A stretch of DNA of 64,000 nucleotides from Lucinisca nassula (taxonomy: Eukaryota; Mollusca; Bivalvia; Lucinida; Lucinidae): the NCBI GenBank assembly GCA_963580285.1, contig OY757016.1, forward strand, positions 45,275,124 through 45,339,123. The letters are read 5' to 3'. Below the pieces are notes generated by a model that had not been told where the DNA came from, did not search any database, and saw only the letters and a program-made list of their open reading frames with translations. This document shows, piece after piece, positions 1-10,689 of this stretch. The translations under genes and the position numbers were made by a program. Each line of letters begins with the position of its first letter. Within the stretch, counting starts at the first letter, position 1.

Positions 1-534
1 TGAATGATCCGATTCTGCCAGTTATCGAAATTGACCGAGATTTCATGGCTGTGCTGGTTATCTGCAAGAATAAAGCCAATCTGAAAATAATTGAAGCAGC
101 TACGGTGATGACAACATTCTCCCCATGTTAAGTCAATAGGCAATTTTTTCAACGCTCAAGGGCACGTAACTCCTGAGTGAATAATCCGATTCAGCCTAAA
201 ATCGAACTTGATCGAGATTTCATGCCTGTCCTCGTTATCTGCAAGAATGAAGTCGATCAGAAAAAAATTGACGGAGCTAGAGTGATGACAAGCTTTTTCC
301 TATGTTAAGCCTATGGGAGCTCTTTGTTGCTGTGGCAACCAGAGTTCTCATCCGATCTGCACGAAAACCTAATACAGCCTTTCCCCCTACCTGATGATGG
401 TTCATATGAAATTTGATTAAGGCCGGCCCACTGGTTCCAGAGATATACTTCGTTGAAAGTGTGGACGACGGACGACGGACGCCGGCTCATGGTATACTAA
501 TACCTCACATGAGCCTTCGGCTCAGGTGAGCTAA
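1..534 (+). mobile_element. Pearl/Helitron-like tandem element (family G), 3' end
   Basis: This is the 3' end of a tandem-repeat element whose fuller relatives lie at 33957-37682. The sequence closely matches about 36178-37690. It holds about two units containing 'CCGATTC...CAAAATCGAACTTGA', then a unique tail with a GGACGACGGACG run. A hairpin (CTCAC...GTGAG, 504-530) is followed at once by CTAA (531-534), which is how Helitron-type elements end. The element is cut by the left window edge. No protein is encoded. Confidence 0.65.
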
Positions 535-1130
535 TAACGATACCAACTTTAAAAGTTTTGCTCTAAAATATTCCTAGGTTCTAAGATATGTTATAAGCAG
601 AAGTGCGAAAAGTAACGTTATATTGTCTTTTTTTTTTGGGTCGGCTTAGCATACATATGTGCAAATGTCCATTTCTTTCTAACAATTTTATTAATAGTAT
701 TTTCCGAAAGTCGTCGCGTGAGAGTGCGGGCTATATCAAGATACTGTTTTTGTTTTCCTTTCATGACGGAGGCAGCCTGGCATTGGCCTGACCTATTTCG
801 TTTGATCCTTAAATGCCAGTATTTAAGCAAACAGTGTAGTCCTGAGCAGCCGGCTGAGCAGACGCCACATTCCGACCCACATTCTGATCTGGGTATTCAG
901 TGTTTGCGAAACCCAGCACACGATTCTTTACCAGACTCTATAGATAGCTCTGACCTACATGTTACATCGACAAAAATAGCGCGACATTTCCTATTTATAA
1001 TGATAATATTGGTTTCCCCAAATCAGTGATTGTCACGTGGGCAACAGCATTATTTTTTGATTTGCCTTTTAGTAACTTTGGGTCGATTGTAAAACAATCA
1101 ACCCAAAACAGGTGTTGAATCTTTACATTT
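535..1130 (+). repeat. Interspersed repeat P, copy 1
   Basis: This segment begins AATAACGATACCA and is paralogous to 32570-33280 along most of its length. It includes a degenerate ACAGTGTAG / CAGTGTTTGC hairpin module near 825-910 and ends with a TCGATTGTAAAACAATCAACCC inverted repeat. The only frames are short and not conserved between the two copies. The element class is unknown. Confidence 0.5.
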
Positions 1131-1386
1131 CTGATACAGGTTTAAAACTACATGTAGTGGCATGTTTTAGAATTCGTCTTCTTTGCCTTATTCTCGATCA
1201 TTGGAGGTCAGCTAGAACCGCCTCAGTGAAGCCATTCTAAACTTTCTTTTTGGTAGAGTTACAATACTAATCTTTATCTCTGCAATCCCCACTTTTTATT
1301 ATATAAATCATTGCCTTCTCTTCTACTTAACAGCAGTGCTCACTGCAAGGGTGTTAGTGTAATGTACGCACTATAACAAAAATGAA

Positions 1387-1647
1387 AAGTCCGTGAAATG
1401 AACACTCCTTCAAACCCACTTTATATAGAGAAAACTGGGGTTACAGGGGTACACATTATTTTCTTATTTCTGCTCCAAGACATAGGTTGTGTGTAAGAAT
1501 CGCCTAGCAGAGGTGGACCTAACGAGTGCCCACAACCAATGTTTGCAATATAAATAAGAACAAAATATCAAGGATTTTCATCTGAAAAGAAGCCATTTTG
1601 GAGATGTGAAAGAATGCACTGTGTCGCACGGGTGTAGTATCGTAATG
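1387..1647 (+). mobile_element. MITE family C, copy 1
   Basis: The family C layout is present: GTCCGTGAAATGAACAC, an AAACCC/GGGGTTTAC segment, an ATAGGTTGTG core, then GCCATTTTGGAGATGTGAA and a GTATCGTAATG end. The central palindrome is decayed here. No coding potential. Confidence 0.65.
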
Positions 1648-2947
1648 TTTTGAGGAATAATACCCCTTGCACACTCCACATTTTCTCTCAATAAAGTAAT
1701 GTTTGCAGGGGTGTATATTACTCTGACTTTGTAACGTGATGGGAATGTCAAGGAATAAACTTTTTGTGTTTTAGAAAAATACAAGGTCTGCATAAAACCG
1801 ATCAGAAAAAGCAGAATGCGGTAAAAATTCATTCCTTTATTATAAGCTGCATTTATTACGATGATTTACATATTAGGTGAAAGTAGATTCATGTAGGTAT
1901 TTGGATTCTTATCCCTGTCGGTGTTGCAGAGTAATTTTCTATAAATAAACGAAGAGAAACCATCAGACAGCTTTACAATTCTGTGATGTATATTCGTTGA
2001 CCTACAGTAGCGCTCGGACAAATCACGTGATCAGCCATCAACTACAATCGTCCGTTTTTAAAATAGAAGTCTGTGCAGCTGTCTACTTCTTTGGGTAAAT
2101 AAAACATGTAACTGTGTGTAAAACTTTAGGTAAAAACATGTAACTATGACTTCTAACCCGAGACGCCGTTCTATGCTTTTGGTAAACATGAAACCAAATC
2201 TTCGGATTTGAGACGTCTGTATATACATAATGTAATAGACAAATGGAGATTGAAGCTGGATACATGTAGTATTCATTTAGCAATGGGCAGAAAAGGTTTG
2301 GGAATTCGTAGGCACTAATACTACTAATACATTGAGACTATTCAACCGCATAGGAAAACTGACGTAAAATAAACATTTACATTAGTTTAGCCTAAGTCAG
2401 ACTTTGAAACAGCTCTCAAACGATGCACAATATAAGTCATATAATGGACTGAACGGTAAGAGCAGTTAAGTTTAATTTGAAACACTTTCGAATACATGAA
2501 TGTTTAAACGATTGGAATGTTTTCATTGATTTAAGCAAGTTTTAGCATTTTATAATGTGCATATATTCCTGTCATTTGCTTGTGTTTTTTTTCATAAATT
2601 ACAGAAAAAATGTTGGCTATTTTTTATATTAATCTTCTCGAGAATCCTATCCGCCATTATTATAACCACCAAAGTGAATCATTTTTCGTGGCAGATCTAG
2701 TTTTAGTAAGTACTTACATTACGTTAAATCTAGCCAAAAGATACTTTTGTGTAAAGACAAAATCTAGTCTATAACAATAAAATCCAATCAAAATACACCT
2801 TCGCATGTAATAAGTCATTCAAGTTAAAGAAATATCTAGAAGCAACTTCTAAAACATTTTTAAATTGTATATGACTGCACATCTCTCACCGAATCATGCT
2901 TTATTATTGATTTTGTAACAATGTGATTATTATTGCTAACTAAGAGT
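1648..2947. other. No recognisable feature
   Basis: AT-rich DNA with no long open frame, no recognised repeat and no tRNA-like box. The short minus-strand frames at 2058-2283 have no recognisable domain and overlap in different frames, so I treat them as chance. Confidence 0.5.
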
Positions 2948-2962
2948 ACCAATAAGCTATTC

Positions 2963-3259
2963 AGTCGGATGCGCGTCTGACTGGTGATCGGGAGGACGCG
3001 GGTTCGACTCCCGCCGGGGTCGGCAACATTCTTTCGTGGAGATTGATCATGAAATCTTTTCTACAGTCATTCTCTCCCTTCCGCTGATTCAAGAAGGGCA
3101 GTTGTCAGTTTCTGGCGAAAGAATGTGCACTGTACTGGTTAACCGCTTACGTATAAGCCTGCCCAGGAAAGTGTTGATAGGTAAACTGACCGGCTCAAAA
3201 ATGACCTAAATAGTGTTGACTGGGCCATTAAACTTCAATACAAACAAACAAACAAACAA
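2963..3259 (+). mobile_element. SINE-A, 5'-truncated, with 15 bp target duplication
   Basis: The tRNA-derived head starts inside the A box (AGTCGGATGCGCGTCTGACT) and has the B box GGTTCGACTCC. The body contains TTCAAGAAGGGCAGTTGTC and GCCTGCCCAGGAAA, and the tail is (CAAA)n. It is bracketed by the perfect direct repeat ACCAATAAGCTATTC at 2948-2962 and 3260-3274. The missing 5' end and the duplication fit LINE-driven retroposition. The body may be the Meta-domain of mollusc SINEs such as RUDI, but that is from memory. Confidence 0.85.
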
Positions 3260-3565
3260 ACCAATAAGCTATTCTAAAAATACTTTGTTTTTCTTTTAAT
3301 TGCAGACAATTAAAATACTTTAGACAACAAATAGTTTCAATATTTTTGTATTTATTTATTTGTTCTACAAATAAACTGCTGGTGAACTGATTATCTTATG
3401 TGTTTTAAAAATAATCCAAAACCCAAAGTTTAGAAAAATTGCCAGCCCATGTATTGGATTCCTTTTTTGAAGGAAGCCAACTTGTTTTAAGCATGGAGGG
3501 GCGTGGGATGGGTGAAGATAATCAGGTTACACTCCACTCTTTAGACTCAAATTTTATTGCTTTGA

Positions 3566-3869
3566 TATGTTTGTTTGTTTGTTTTGAGGTTTAATGTCCG
3601 TGTCAACACTGTATAGGTCATTTTGGAGATGTTGCTTCCAATTTTGTGGGACTTTTACCCGACATTGAGATGAAATGACATCTCATGCCCTGTCGCCCAA
3701 TGAAACCAATAGGGTTTATAAGCATGGACGATCCGACTCGCACCGCTTTGCCTGGGCAAACTTAGATCCGCTAAGCGGTTTACCAGTGCCAGTGTGCGGT
3801 TGGATTTCAGCTCTTCGTGGAAGCATCATTCAGCCCATCTATTTCTTCAAGCCCCGATGGGCGGGGGCC
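3566..3869 (-). mobile_element. SINE-B, full length
   Basis: Read on the minus strand, the element runs from GGCCCCCGCCCATCGGGGC through the TGCATGATG, CCTAAGCC-type and TGGGACTTTTACCC (complement) segments to a CAAACAAAC tail. An imperfect target duplication is visible: AATTTTATTGCTTTGATAT at about 3550-3568 and AATATATAGCTTTGATACT from 3871. Confidence 0.8.
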
Positions 3870-3971
3870 AAATATATAGCTTTGATACTTGGTGGTTTCA
3901 TTTGCAGTAGCCTTGACCGGGCCAAATATATTGCTTTGATACTTGGTGGTTTCATTTGCAGTAACCTTGAT
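3870..3971 (+). repeat. Two tandem copies of a 54 bp flank
   Basis: A 54 bp unit (AAATATATAGCTTTGATACT...) occurs twice head to tail, at 3870-3923 and 3924-3971, just outside SINE-B. Each copy is preceded by GGGCC, the 5' end of the SINE. This suggests the target duplication was duplicated again along with a few SINE bases. Confidence 0.7.
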
Positions 3972-4265
3972 GTTTTTTTTCTTTTTTTTATGTTTCTGTG
4001 TAAAAGACAAATTCTTGATATGGAAATCTGCTCCGGTAACTTTTTTTGCTTTAATTACATAACACAGAGTCAGTTAATCAGGCAGGTAAAAGATTCCAGA
4101 TCTCGAAACAAACAGAAAAAAGATCACAGACTATACAATATTATTTATCAATCAGACAGTTTCTGTGAATATAAATATTAGGTGTCTTTTAGGGCAACTG
4201 TAAATCATAAAAGCATGGAAATATAAGAATCTGAATTGTTCTGGGAAGCATTATGGCCAAGAGGG

Positions 4266-4433
4266 GAGAAACTGACAACTGCCCTTCTTGAATCAACGGA
4301 AGGGACAGAATGACCGTAGAAAAAATTTCATGATCAATCTCCACGAAAGAATGTTGCCGACCCCGGAAGGTATCGAACCCGCGTCCTCCTGATCACCAGT
4401 CAGACACGCATCCGATTGAGCTACCTAGGCCGC
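4266..4433 (-). mobile_element. SINE-A fragment (head and part of body)
   Basis: Minus-strand tRNA-like head with an A box like GTAGCTCAATCGG and a B box like GGTTCGATACC (mutated), followed by the AAGAAGGGCAGTTGTC body. The 3' half and tail are missing. Confidence 0.75.
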
Positions 4434-4459
4434 TTTTGTGTAGAAAAAAAAAAAAGAGA

Positions 4460-4530
4460 GAATAATCAATACCCCTGCAAACCCCACTTTTCTCTATAAA
4501 ATGTCGACTTTTGAGGAGTGTTCATTACAG
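4460..4530 (-). mobile_element. MITE family C fragment
   Basis: Contains ACCCCTGCAAACCCCACTTTT and CTCTATAAA followed by a GTGTTCATT remnant, which is the outer third of family C. The rest of the element is absent. Confidence 0.5.
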
Positions 4531-4841
4531 GGACTAGGTAACCTGCTGGATAGTGAAGTGAACACCAGCAAAGTAAAGCTACTGCAATTTGTAACTTTGG
4601 GTCGACTGACAAACAATCGACCAAAAAACTTTGTTCAAGTTGATCCAGAAAGAACTTTGTTCACACCATGCAGACTCAAGTGTACGATTTTCTGCTGCAA
4701 TACGTTACATACAGAGGACCTACGTTATAACTACAGCATTTGTTCCCTGCATGATATCGTGCCATTATAAAGAATTTTCTGTCATAAAGAATCCCTATTA
4801 GGTGTGTGAATGTTAACAAAATGCCATTCCCCGAAACAAAT

Positions 4842-4898
4842 GTTGTAGACATTTGTTAGAAACGCCTCAGTGAGGCGATTCTAACCAATGTCTATAAC
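4842..4898. repeat. Palindrome with C/D-type core
   Basis: GTTGTAGACATTTGTTAGAA and its near complement TTCTAACCAATGTCTATAAC flank CGCCTCAGTGAGGCG. The inner part equals the core of families C and D, but the outer arms differ, so this is a third context for the same core. Confidence 0.7.
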
Positions 4899-5039
4899 AT
4901 TTTTTTTTAATCTTGGTGTATTAGATTAGATGAATCTTTCATGACTATGGATTGGATATGGGTTTTTTCAATCTGAGGGAGGCCATAGCCGATGGGAACC
5001 AAGGCTCATGCAGCCTTTAGGTAGGGTCAGGTCATTCAT

Positions 5040-5109
5040 TCCATTGAGATTGTCGTTATATCTAGTTTTGTCGTTATAACGAATCTCGGTATAAAGGGGG
5101 TTGACTGTA
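5040..5109 (-). mobile_element. Terminal fragment resembling a pogo/Tigger-like repeat
   Basis: Read from 5109 on the minus strand it gives CAGTCAACCCCCTTTATACC then GAGATTCGTTATAACG, bordered by TA. This resembles pogo/Tigger terminal repeats in general form. The other end was not found. Confidence 0.35.
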
Positions 5110-5383
5110 TTAGGATAAAAAGCTAACATGATGTTTAAGCTTAGGCATATGCTCAGCTCAGCAACAAGAATCCGAATGAGGAGGAATTTGCTAACGGAAA
5201 ATTCAGTTTGCTATATATACCAGGTCAAAAAGTTGCTGTTTGGCCCTTAACAGTGCCAATTAACTTCAAGTGTTGCCAGTAACTACAAGACAATGAAAAT
5301 CATTGTTGACCGATAAAATCATTAAATTGAAAGCATACCGAAACAATACAAACTGTCAATGAAGTAGACCACCACTTGACTTT

Positions 5384-5586
5384 TTAACTCTTCTCATGCT
5401 TAACAACAACCCCATCATTGCAAACAGTGCAGATCCAGAAGCCATCTGATCAGGATCTACACTGTTTGCCATTCAGTTCGTGGAATGTGAATAAATAAAC
5501 TACATCAAGTAATTTGAATGGTTGAAATGCGAATTAGTGTGGCTAAATTAATATTTTTGTTACATGCTTACTATTTGAAGAGTTAA
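5384..5586 (-). mobile_element. piggyBac-like MITE, family E2
   Basis: Bounded by TTAACTCTTC and GAAGAGTTAA, with TTAA at both edges. It contains a shortened hairpin module (GCAAACAGTGCAGATCC ... GGATCTACACTGTTTGC, 5428-5472) and the E2 segment CATCAAGTAATTTGAATGGTT. There is no transposase. The assignment rests on the TTAA ends and terminal inverted repeats. Confidence 0.7.
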
Positions 5587-5799
5587 TCTACAGGAGGAAG
5601 GGCTGCAACTGCAATGATACTTTTACTTAGTTTTCGATTTATAACATGAGGCAGTTCTAACAAGCACCAACAATCCATGTTCTGACTAAAAAAATAATAT
5701 AAATATTGAAAAAAATATCAACTGAAAAATCCTCAGGATTTTAAGATGCCATTTGAGCACACATATGTGTTATCGTAATGTATGCTTGTTGTGTGTGTC

Positions 5800-5940
5800 T
5801 GTGTGTGTTTGACAAGTAATCGATGTCATACGGAGATGGGACCTCGGTTTAAGTCTGGCGAAGACCGGAATTGATCCCAAGACCCCTGCTTTCTTGCCAG
5901 GCAAGTAGATTATTCACTAAACCATGGAGGCTTCTATGTT
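5800..5940 (-). mobile_element. SINE-M
   Basis: Minus-strand copy of a tRNA-headed SINE: GAAGCCTCCATGGTTTAGTG head, a mutated B box near ATTGATCCC, then the ACCGAGGTCCCATCTCCGTA body. Decayed. Confidence 0.65.
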
Positions 5941-5967
5941 TGCTTGGTACTTCAATGTTAAAGTTTT

Positions 5968-6256
5968 CTTTGTTTGTATTGGAGTTTAACGGCCCAGTCA
6001 ACACTATTTAGGTAATTTTTGGGCTGGTCAGCTTACCTATCCACACTTTTCCTGGGCAAGCTTATATATAAGTGGTTAATCAGTATATAAAGTGCACATT
6101 CTTTCACCAGAAACTGACAAATGACCAGGAGAGAATGACCATAGAAAAGATTTCATGATCAATCTCCACGAAAAAATGTTGCCGTCGGACCCCGGCAGAT
6201 ATCAAAACCCTGTCCTCCTGATCAGCAGTCAGTTGTGCATCCGACTACAAAGGCTG
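5968..6256 (-). mobile_element. SINE-A
   Basis: Near full-length minus-strand copy. The tail complement (TTTGTTTGTATTGGAGTTTA) is at the left and the tRNA-like head at the right. The head is damaged: the B box lies in GATATCAAAACC instead of the GGTATCGAACC complement. Confidence 0.8.
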
Positions 6257-6274
6257 GCTTCAAGTTAAATGATA

Positions 6275-6804
6275 TTAACCCATTGTATGCGGGAAACCCC
6301 TAAAGGGGTACATTGGCAAACAGTGCAGGCCAAGATCAGACACCGCAGAATGCAGCGTCTGATCATGGCATGCACTATTAAATTTTGCTAACAGAATTTT
6401 CCGTCAAAACTAGAATAAAAACAACTAGAGCTATCACTAAAGGTGATGAATACCCCCACAAAAACTGCCTTGATAGTACAACAGCGGCAGTTTGCAATTT
6501 TTTCACTTGAAAGGGGCCATAACTATGGCGAAAATTGACGAATTGTAGTGGAAATCGAACTTGACCTGTATTTTATGATGTTACATCAGTGTACCAAAAA
6601 TTATAAAAATCGGTGGAGCGCTTTTTGAGTTATCGTCTGGAAACCAAGTCAACAGACCGACCGACAGACTGACAAGCTCACTCCTATATACCCCCCAAAT
6701 TTCATTTGTGGGGGTATAAAAAATAGGCCCAGCACCCCTTATATGACAAGTAGACTTGCCCAACGTATAGCAATGGAAGAGTCCACTAGCATACAATGGG
6801 TTAA
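6275..6804 (+). mobile_element. piggyBac-like MITE, family E1, split by a nested element
   Basis: TTAACCCATTGTATGC at the left and GCATACAATGGGTTAA at the right form matching terminal inverted repeats with TTAA edges. The hairpin module lies at about 6312-6400. A family O element (6421-6723) interrupts it after GAATAAAAACAA. Confidence 0.8.
6421..6723 (+). mobile_element. Family O short element nested in E1
   Basis: Starts ACAACTAGAGCTATCACT and carries a subterminal inverted repeat ATACCCCCACAAA (near the left) / TTTGTGGGGGTAT (right), ending in TATAAAAAA. It includes CGACCGACAGACTGACA, the GAC-rich run typical of the family. Noncoding. Confidence 0.6.
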
Positions 6805-7226
6805 CTATAGCCATTGCAACTCAAACATAGAGCAATAATTGGTTCGTTCCTTCAAGTTTAGACATTTTACGTCTGCAAAGGTCGAGCGGACAGAACTCCA
6901 TAGCTCCACAGCGAGATGTAAGTTTTGTGCTTCTGGGCTGCGAATCGCGGCAGTTTGTCCAACAAGAGTCAATCGAAATTTTGAAGGCCGGTCTAAATTG
7001 AGCCAAAAATGTAGAGTAATCAGTGCCAATTCGGCTGCAAATTGCGATTTCTCTACTGTGCTCGAGAGCAGAAAGTAGGTCAAGGATGCTCTCTCTTGGG
7101 GCCGCACGATTTTGGCCATGGGTCTTAGGCTGCCAATGAGGCATACCTATGCAGATTTCCATTCAGGAAAAAGCACAGCTAACGGTCCTGGAAGAAGACT
7201 GGTCGCAAGTCTTATTCCCAATAGAG
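6805..7226. other. No recognisable feature
   Basis: Locally less AT-rich, with overlapping open frames on both strands (6805-7162), none with a recognisable domain. It could be an old fragment of anything. I make no call. Confidence 0.3.
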
Positions 7227-7330
7227 CAATAATTACTGTCTGACATCCATTTGTCATCTGCAGCAGTGGTACAAAGCATTCAAGCTGATAACACAAAAGA
7301 CATTTTATGAACACCCTGGGAATTCTGCTG
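7227..7330 (+). repeat. Empty-site paralogue of the hAT-like insertion
   Basis: AATTACTGTCTGACATCCAT and following sequence match 8589-8620 joined directly to 11731-11800. At the point where the other copy carries the insertion, this copy reads TTGTCATCTGCAGCAGTGG. It is the unoccupied allele of the local repeat. Confidence 0.75.
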
Positions 7331-7429
7331 CACTTTATATTAGAATATAAAATTGCAATGCTATCATTGGAATGTCCCTCATAATGCCATTTTTCAGATG
7401 GAAATTTATGACATTTTCTCCTTTACATC

Positions 7430-7567
7430 ATTACAATAACACACCCCTGTGACATAATGTATTTTTCACACCTCCAAAATGGCCACTTTTTCTGATAAAA
7501 ATCTGTGATATTTGTCTTATTTATACTCCAAACAAAGGTTGTGGATGCTCCTCATTGAGGCAGTTTG
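7430..7567 (-). mobile_element. MITE family C, partial
   Basis: TTACAATAACACACCCCTGT, TCCAAAATGGCCACTTTTTC, AAAGGTTGTGGATGCTC, then one arm of the palindrome. It breaks off at the start of the next minisatellite. Confidence 0.65.
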
Positions 7568-8141
7568 AAAGGCTTGTCAACATATTAGGCCCCAACATGG
7601 GCCTGTTAACACAAGTCCCTGCCATGTGCTTGTAAATGTAAGGCTCTGACATGAGGCCCTGGCAAAGGCTTGTAAGCATTAGGACCAAACATGGGCTTGT
7701 TAACATAGGCCCCCTACAAGGATTTGTTATAATTAGGCCGTGACATGGGCTTCCTAAGATGAGAACCAGACAGGGACTTGTTAGCATAAAGCCCTGCTAT
7801 GTGCTCATTAATGTCAGGTCCTGGAATAGGCTTGTTAACATTATGCCCTGACATTTATGAAGCTCTGACGGGAACTTAATAATATATCAGGCACTGACAT
7901 GTGGCCCTGATGTTGGCTTCATAACTTTAGTCCTTGGCATGTGCGTATTAACAGTGGGCCCTGGCATGGGCTTTAATTGAGACCCTGACACAGACTTTTG
8001 TCAAGATGATGATCCACTGACATGATTTGATGCCATAAGGCCCTGCCTTATACATGACCTTCTTAGCCTGAAGCCTTTAGATGGGCTTGTTATGATGCAA
8101 GAACAAATGTTCATATGAGGATATGGACCGACTTGTTAACA
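7568..8141 (+). repeat. Degenerate minisatellite J
   Basis: Irregular tandem repetition of a unit near 28-33 bp, roughly AGGCCCTGACATGGGCTTGTTAACAT. Copies vary strongly. It resumes at 8464-8545 after a family C insertion. Confidence 0.7.
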
Positions 8142-8463
8142 CATTACGGTACCACACCCGTGCAATATAGTGCATTTTTAACATTCCCAAAATGGCTACT
8201 TTTCGGATGAAAATCTGTGATATTTTTCTTATAAATGCTCAAAACATAGGTTGTGGGTTCTCATTTAAACCGCCTCAAGCTCAAAACATAGGTTGTGGGT
8301 GATCGTTAGAACCGCCTCATTGAGGCAGTTCTAACGAGTATCCACAACCTATGTCTTGGAACAGAAATAAGAAAACTAATGCACATCCCCCGTAAACCCC
8401 AGTTTTCTCTATTTGAAGTGGGGTTTAGGGGGGTCCTTATTTCACGGACTTGTTCACGTGATG
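8142..8463 (-). mobile_element. MITE family C inserted in minisatellite J
   Basis: Starts CATTACGGTACCACACCCGT and ends TTGTTCACGTGATG. It carries the palindrome CATAGGTTGTGGGTGATCG / ATCCACAACCTATG with a duplicated left arm (two AAAACATAGGTTGTGGGT copies at about 8231 and 8283). J reads CTTGTTAACA before and ACAAGGCTCTGACATGG after, so a 3 bp ACA duplication is possible. Confidence 0.75.
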
Positions 8464-8545
8464 ACAAGGCTCTGACATGGACTTACTGACATGAGACTCT
8501 GACATATCACAGTGTATTGACATGGACTTGCTTATAACAAGATGC
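8464..8545 (+). repeat. Minisatellite J, continuation
   Basis: ACAAGGCTCTGACATGGACT repeats continue the array at 7568-8141, displaced by the family C element. Confidence 0.65.
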
Positions 8546-8989
8546 ACTAACAGTGCACTATATACTGGAATCAGCAAAATCAGTCAATAATTTCTGTCTG
8601 ACTTCCACTTGTCACACGCAGGTTACCTGTAAAACCTGGGCCGGGCTCATGGGCTGGGCCTGGGCTCGAATTTTTGGGCTCGAATGGAAATTGGTTTATC
8701 TGAGGTGAAAAACATTATAAGGTCAATTTTAACTCTCTAGTGTGGGTAATATCAGGTTAGTCTGCACTCAGAATGTTTACCTTTGAGGTGAAGGCTATTA
8801 CATCCTGGCCAGATGTCCCTTGAGATGCAGTGTCAGAATAAGTTGGCTATTTAATTGCACTGCAGTGCAGGAAAATTCTACAAAATGTGGGGTAGGGTTA
8901 TTTAAAAAGATAAAACAGATAACTTCACCATCTAACCAGAGGCTTTATTTACTAACTGCTCTTTGGACGAGATGTGGTCTGTGCATTGT

Positions 8990-9608
8990 TTGTTTGATTT
9001 AAGGTTTAACATCCCCGTTAACACTTTATAGGTATTTTGGAGACGTTGCTTCCAATTTTGTGGGACTTTTACCCGACATCGAGATGAAATTGCATCTCAA
9101 GTCCTCCCATCTAATGAAACAAATACGCTTTATATGTATGGACGGTCAAACACGCAACACTTGTCCTGGGCAGGCTTAGAACCCCTAAGTAGTCTACCAG
9201 TACTAATGTGCGGTAGGTTTCAGCTCTGTGTGGAAGCACCATGCAGCCCAATCTATTTATGCCCCCCGCTCATCGGTGCTTGAAGAAATATATGGGCTGC
9301 ATGATGCTTCCTCGTAGAGCTGAATCCGACCCACACACGAGTACTCAGTGGTAAACCGCTTAGATGATCTAAGCCTGCCCAGGAAAAGCGGTGTGAGTGT
9401 CGGACCGTCCATGCTTATAAAGCCTCAGTGATTGGTTTCATTGGGCGACAGGGCTTGAGATGTCATTTCATCTCAATGTCGGGTAAAAGTCCCACAAAAT
9501 TGAAAGCAATGTCTTCAAAATGACCTTTACAATGTTGATGGGGACGGTAAACCCCAAATCAAACAAACAAAAGCTCAATCTATTTCTTCAAGCCCTGATG
9601 GGCGAGGC
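8990..9608 (-). mobile_element. SINE-B, split by a second SINE-B
   Basis: The element occupies 8990-9261 and resumes at 9586-9608, ending in CAAGCCCTGATGGGCGAGG. The interruption is the opposite-strand SINE-B at 9262-9571, which duplicated AGCYCAATCTATTT (9245-9258 and 9572-9585). Confidence 0.8.
9262..9571 (+). mobile_element. SINE-B nested in SINE-B
   Basis: Complete plus-strand copy from CCCCCCGCTCATCGGTGC to GGTAAACCCCAAATCAAAC. It gives a head-to-head pair with its host copy and a 14 bp target duplication. Confidence 0.8.
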
Positions 9609-9821
9609 TGGGAGGCAGCGGGTTACAGACTATGCGAATGCTATATGCTGCAACTAGTGGTACCATTACATGATTTTATCTGTCTTGGTAAATCTTTGAG
9701 ATACTATTATCAAGACACCCAAGATCTATGTGACCAGCAATTTATAGCTCAGCAGGCAATAGACTGGTGTCAATCCATTAAATTTTGAAATAAACTGAAA
9801 CAGCCTGTTCTGTATGATTTT

Positions 9822-10095
9822 GTTTGATCTGAGGTTTAACGTCCCCGTCAACATTGTAAAGGTCATTTTGGTGACATTGCTTCCAATTTTGTGGGACTTT
9901 TACCCGACATTGAGATGAAATGACATCTCAAGCCCTGTCGCCCAAGGACACCAATAGGGTTTATTAGCATGGACGGTCCACCTCGAACCGCGGTTCCTGG
10001 ACGGCTTAGATCCTCTAAGCGGTTTACGATTACTAGTGTGCAGGCCAGATTCAGCTCTGTGGAAGCATCATGCGGCCCATATATTTCTTCAAGCC
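9822..10095 (-). mobile_element. SINE-B, 5' end missing
   Basis: Tail complement TTTGTTTGATCTGAGG through to TATATTTCTTCAAGCC; the GGGGCGGG head is absent. Confidence 0.75.
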
Positions 10096-10375
10096 GAAAA
10101 TTTGCAACAGTTTGTAGATTTACCCAATCATGAAGTGTCGAACTCTGTGACTTATCTGTATCCCTGTGGAATCCAACCTGCCATGGAAAGAGTTTTTTCT
10201 CCAGGGCTTGTTGTTTAATGTTTGTTTGTCTGAAAGATTCATATACGGTGGAGTTTCGCTTAATATTAATATTAAGACCAGCTCAAATAAAGACTAAATC
10301 TGATTTAAAAAAAAAAAAAAATCAGAGATTTTCGTTATCTTTCTTTGTATTTTCTAAACCAAGTAACCACATTTG

Positions 10376-10422
10376 GGACTGTTCTAAAGTGGCCTTTAAA
10401 AGGCCACTTTTGAAAAGTATTA
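10376..10422. repeat. Short palindrome
   Basis: AAGTGGCCTTT/AAAGGCCACTT within TTCTAAAGTGG...CCACTTTTGAAAA. It is a minor relative of the hairpins at 17780 and 18140. Confidence 0.6.
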
Positions 10423-10689
10423 AAGATGGCCTCAATAAAGGAATTTTACAATAGAACTAAAAGAACTGGAGAATAATTCCTGTAGTTTTATAAGCAAATA
10501 GTGTAGACTTTGTTCAGATGCCCATTATGGTATCTGGTAAGGGTGTACACTGTCCCACTAGACATGCTAGAGGGTCGCTTTTCTCTAAAGAGGTCCAGAA
10601 TGTGGACTTAGACTGTTTTCTTTTGTTCTTTAGTTCCTGTAGTTCAAGATCCTGTTCACACGCTGTATTCCGTGACGTCTGATCAGGGT

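Noticed and set aside
3675..4181. 168-residue open frame
   Set aside because: The first half is SINE-B read through plus the 54 bp duplication; the rest is AT-rich.
6839..7162. Overlapping open frames on both strands, possible exon
   Set aside because: No domain, no splice-site pair with any neighbour, and the best frame is ambiguous between strands.
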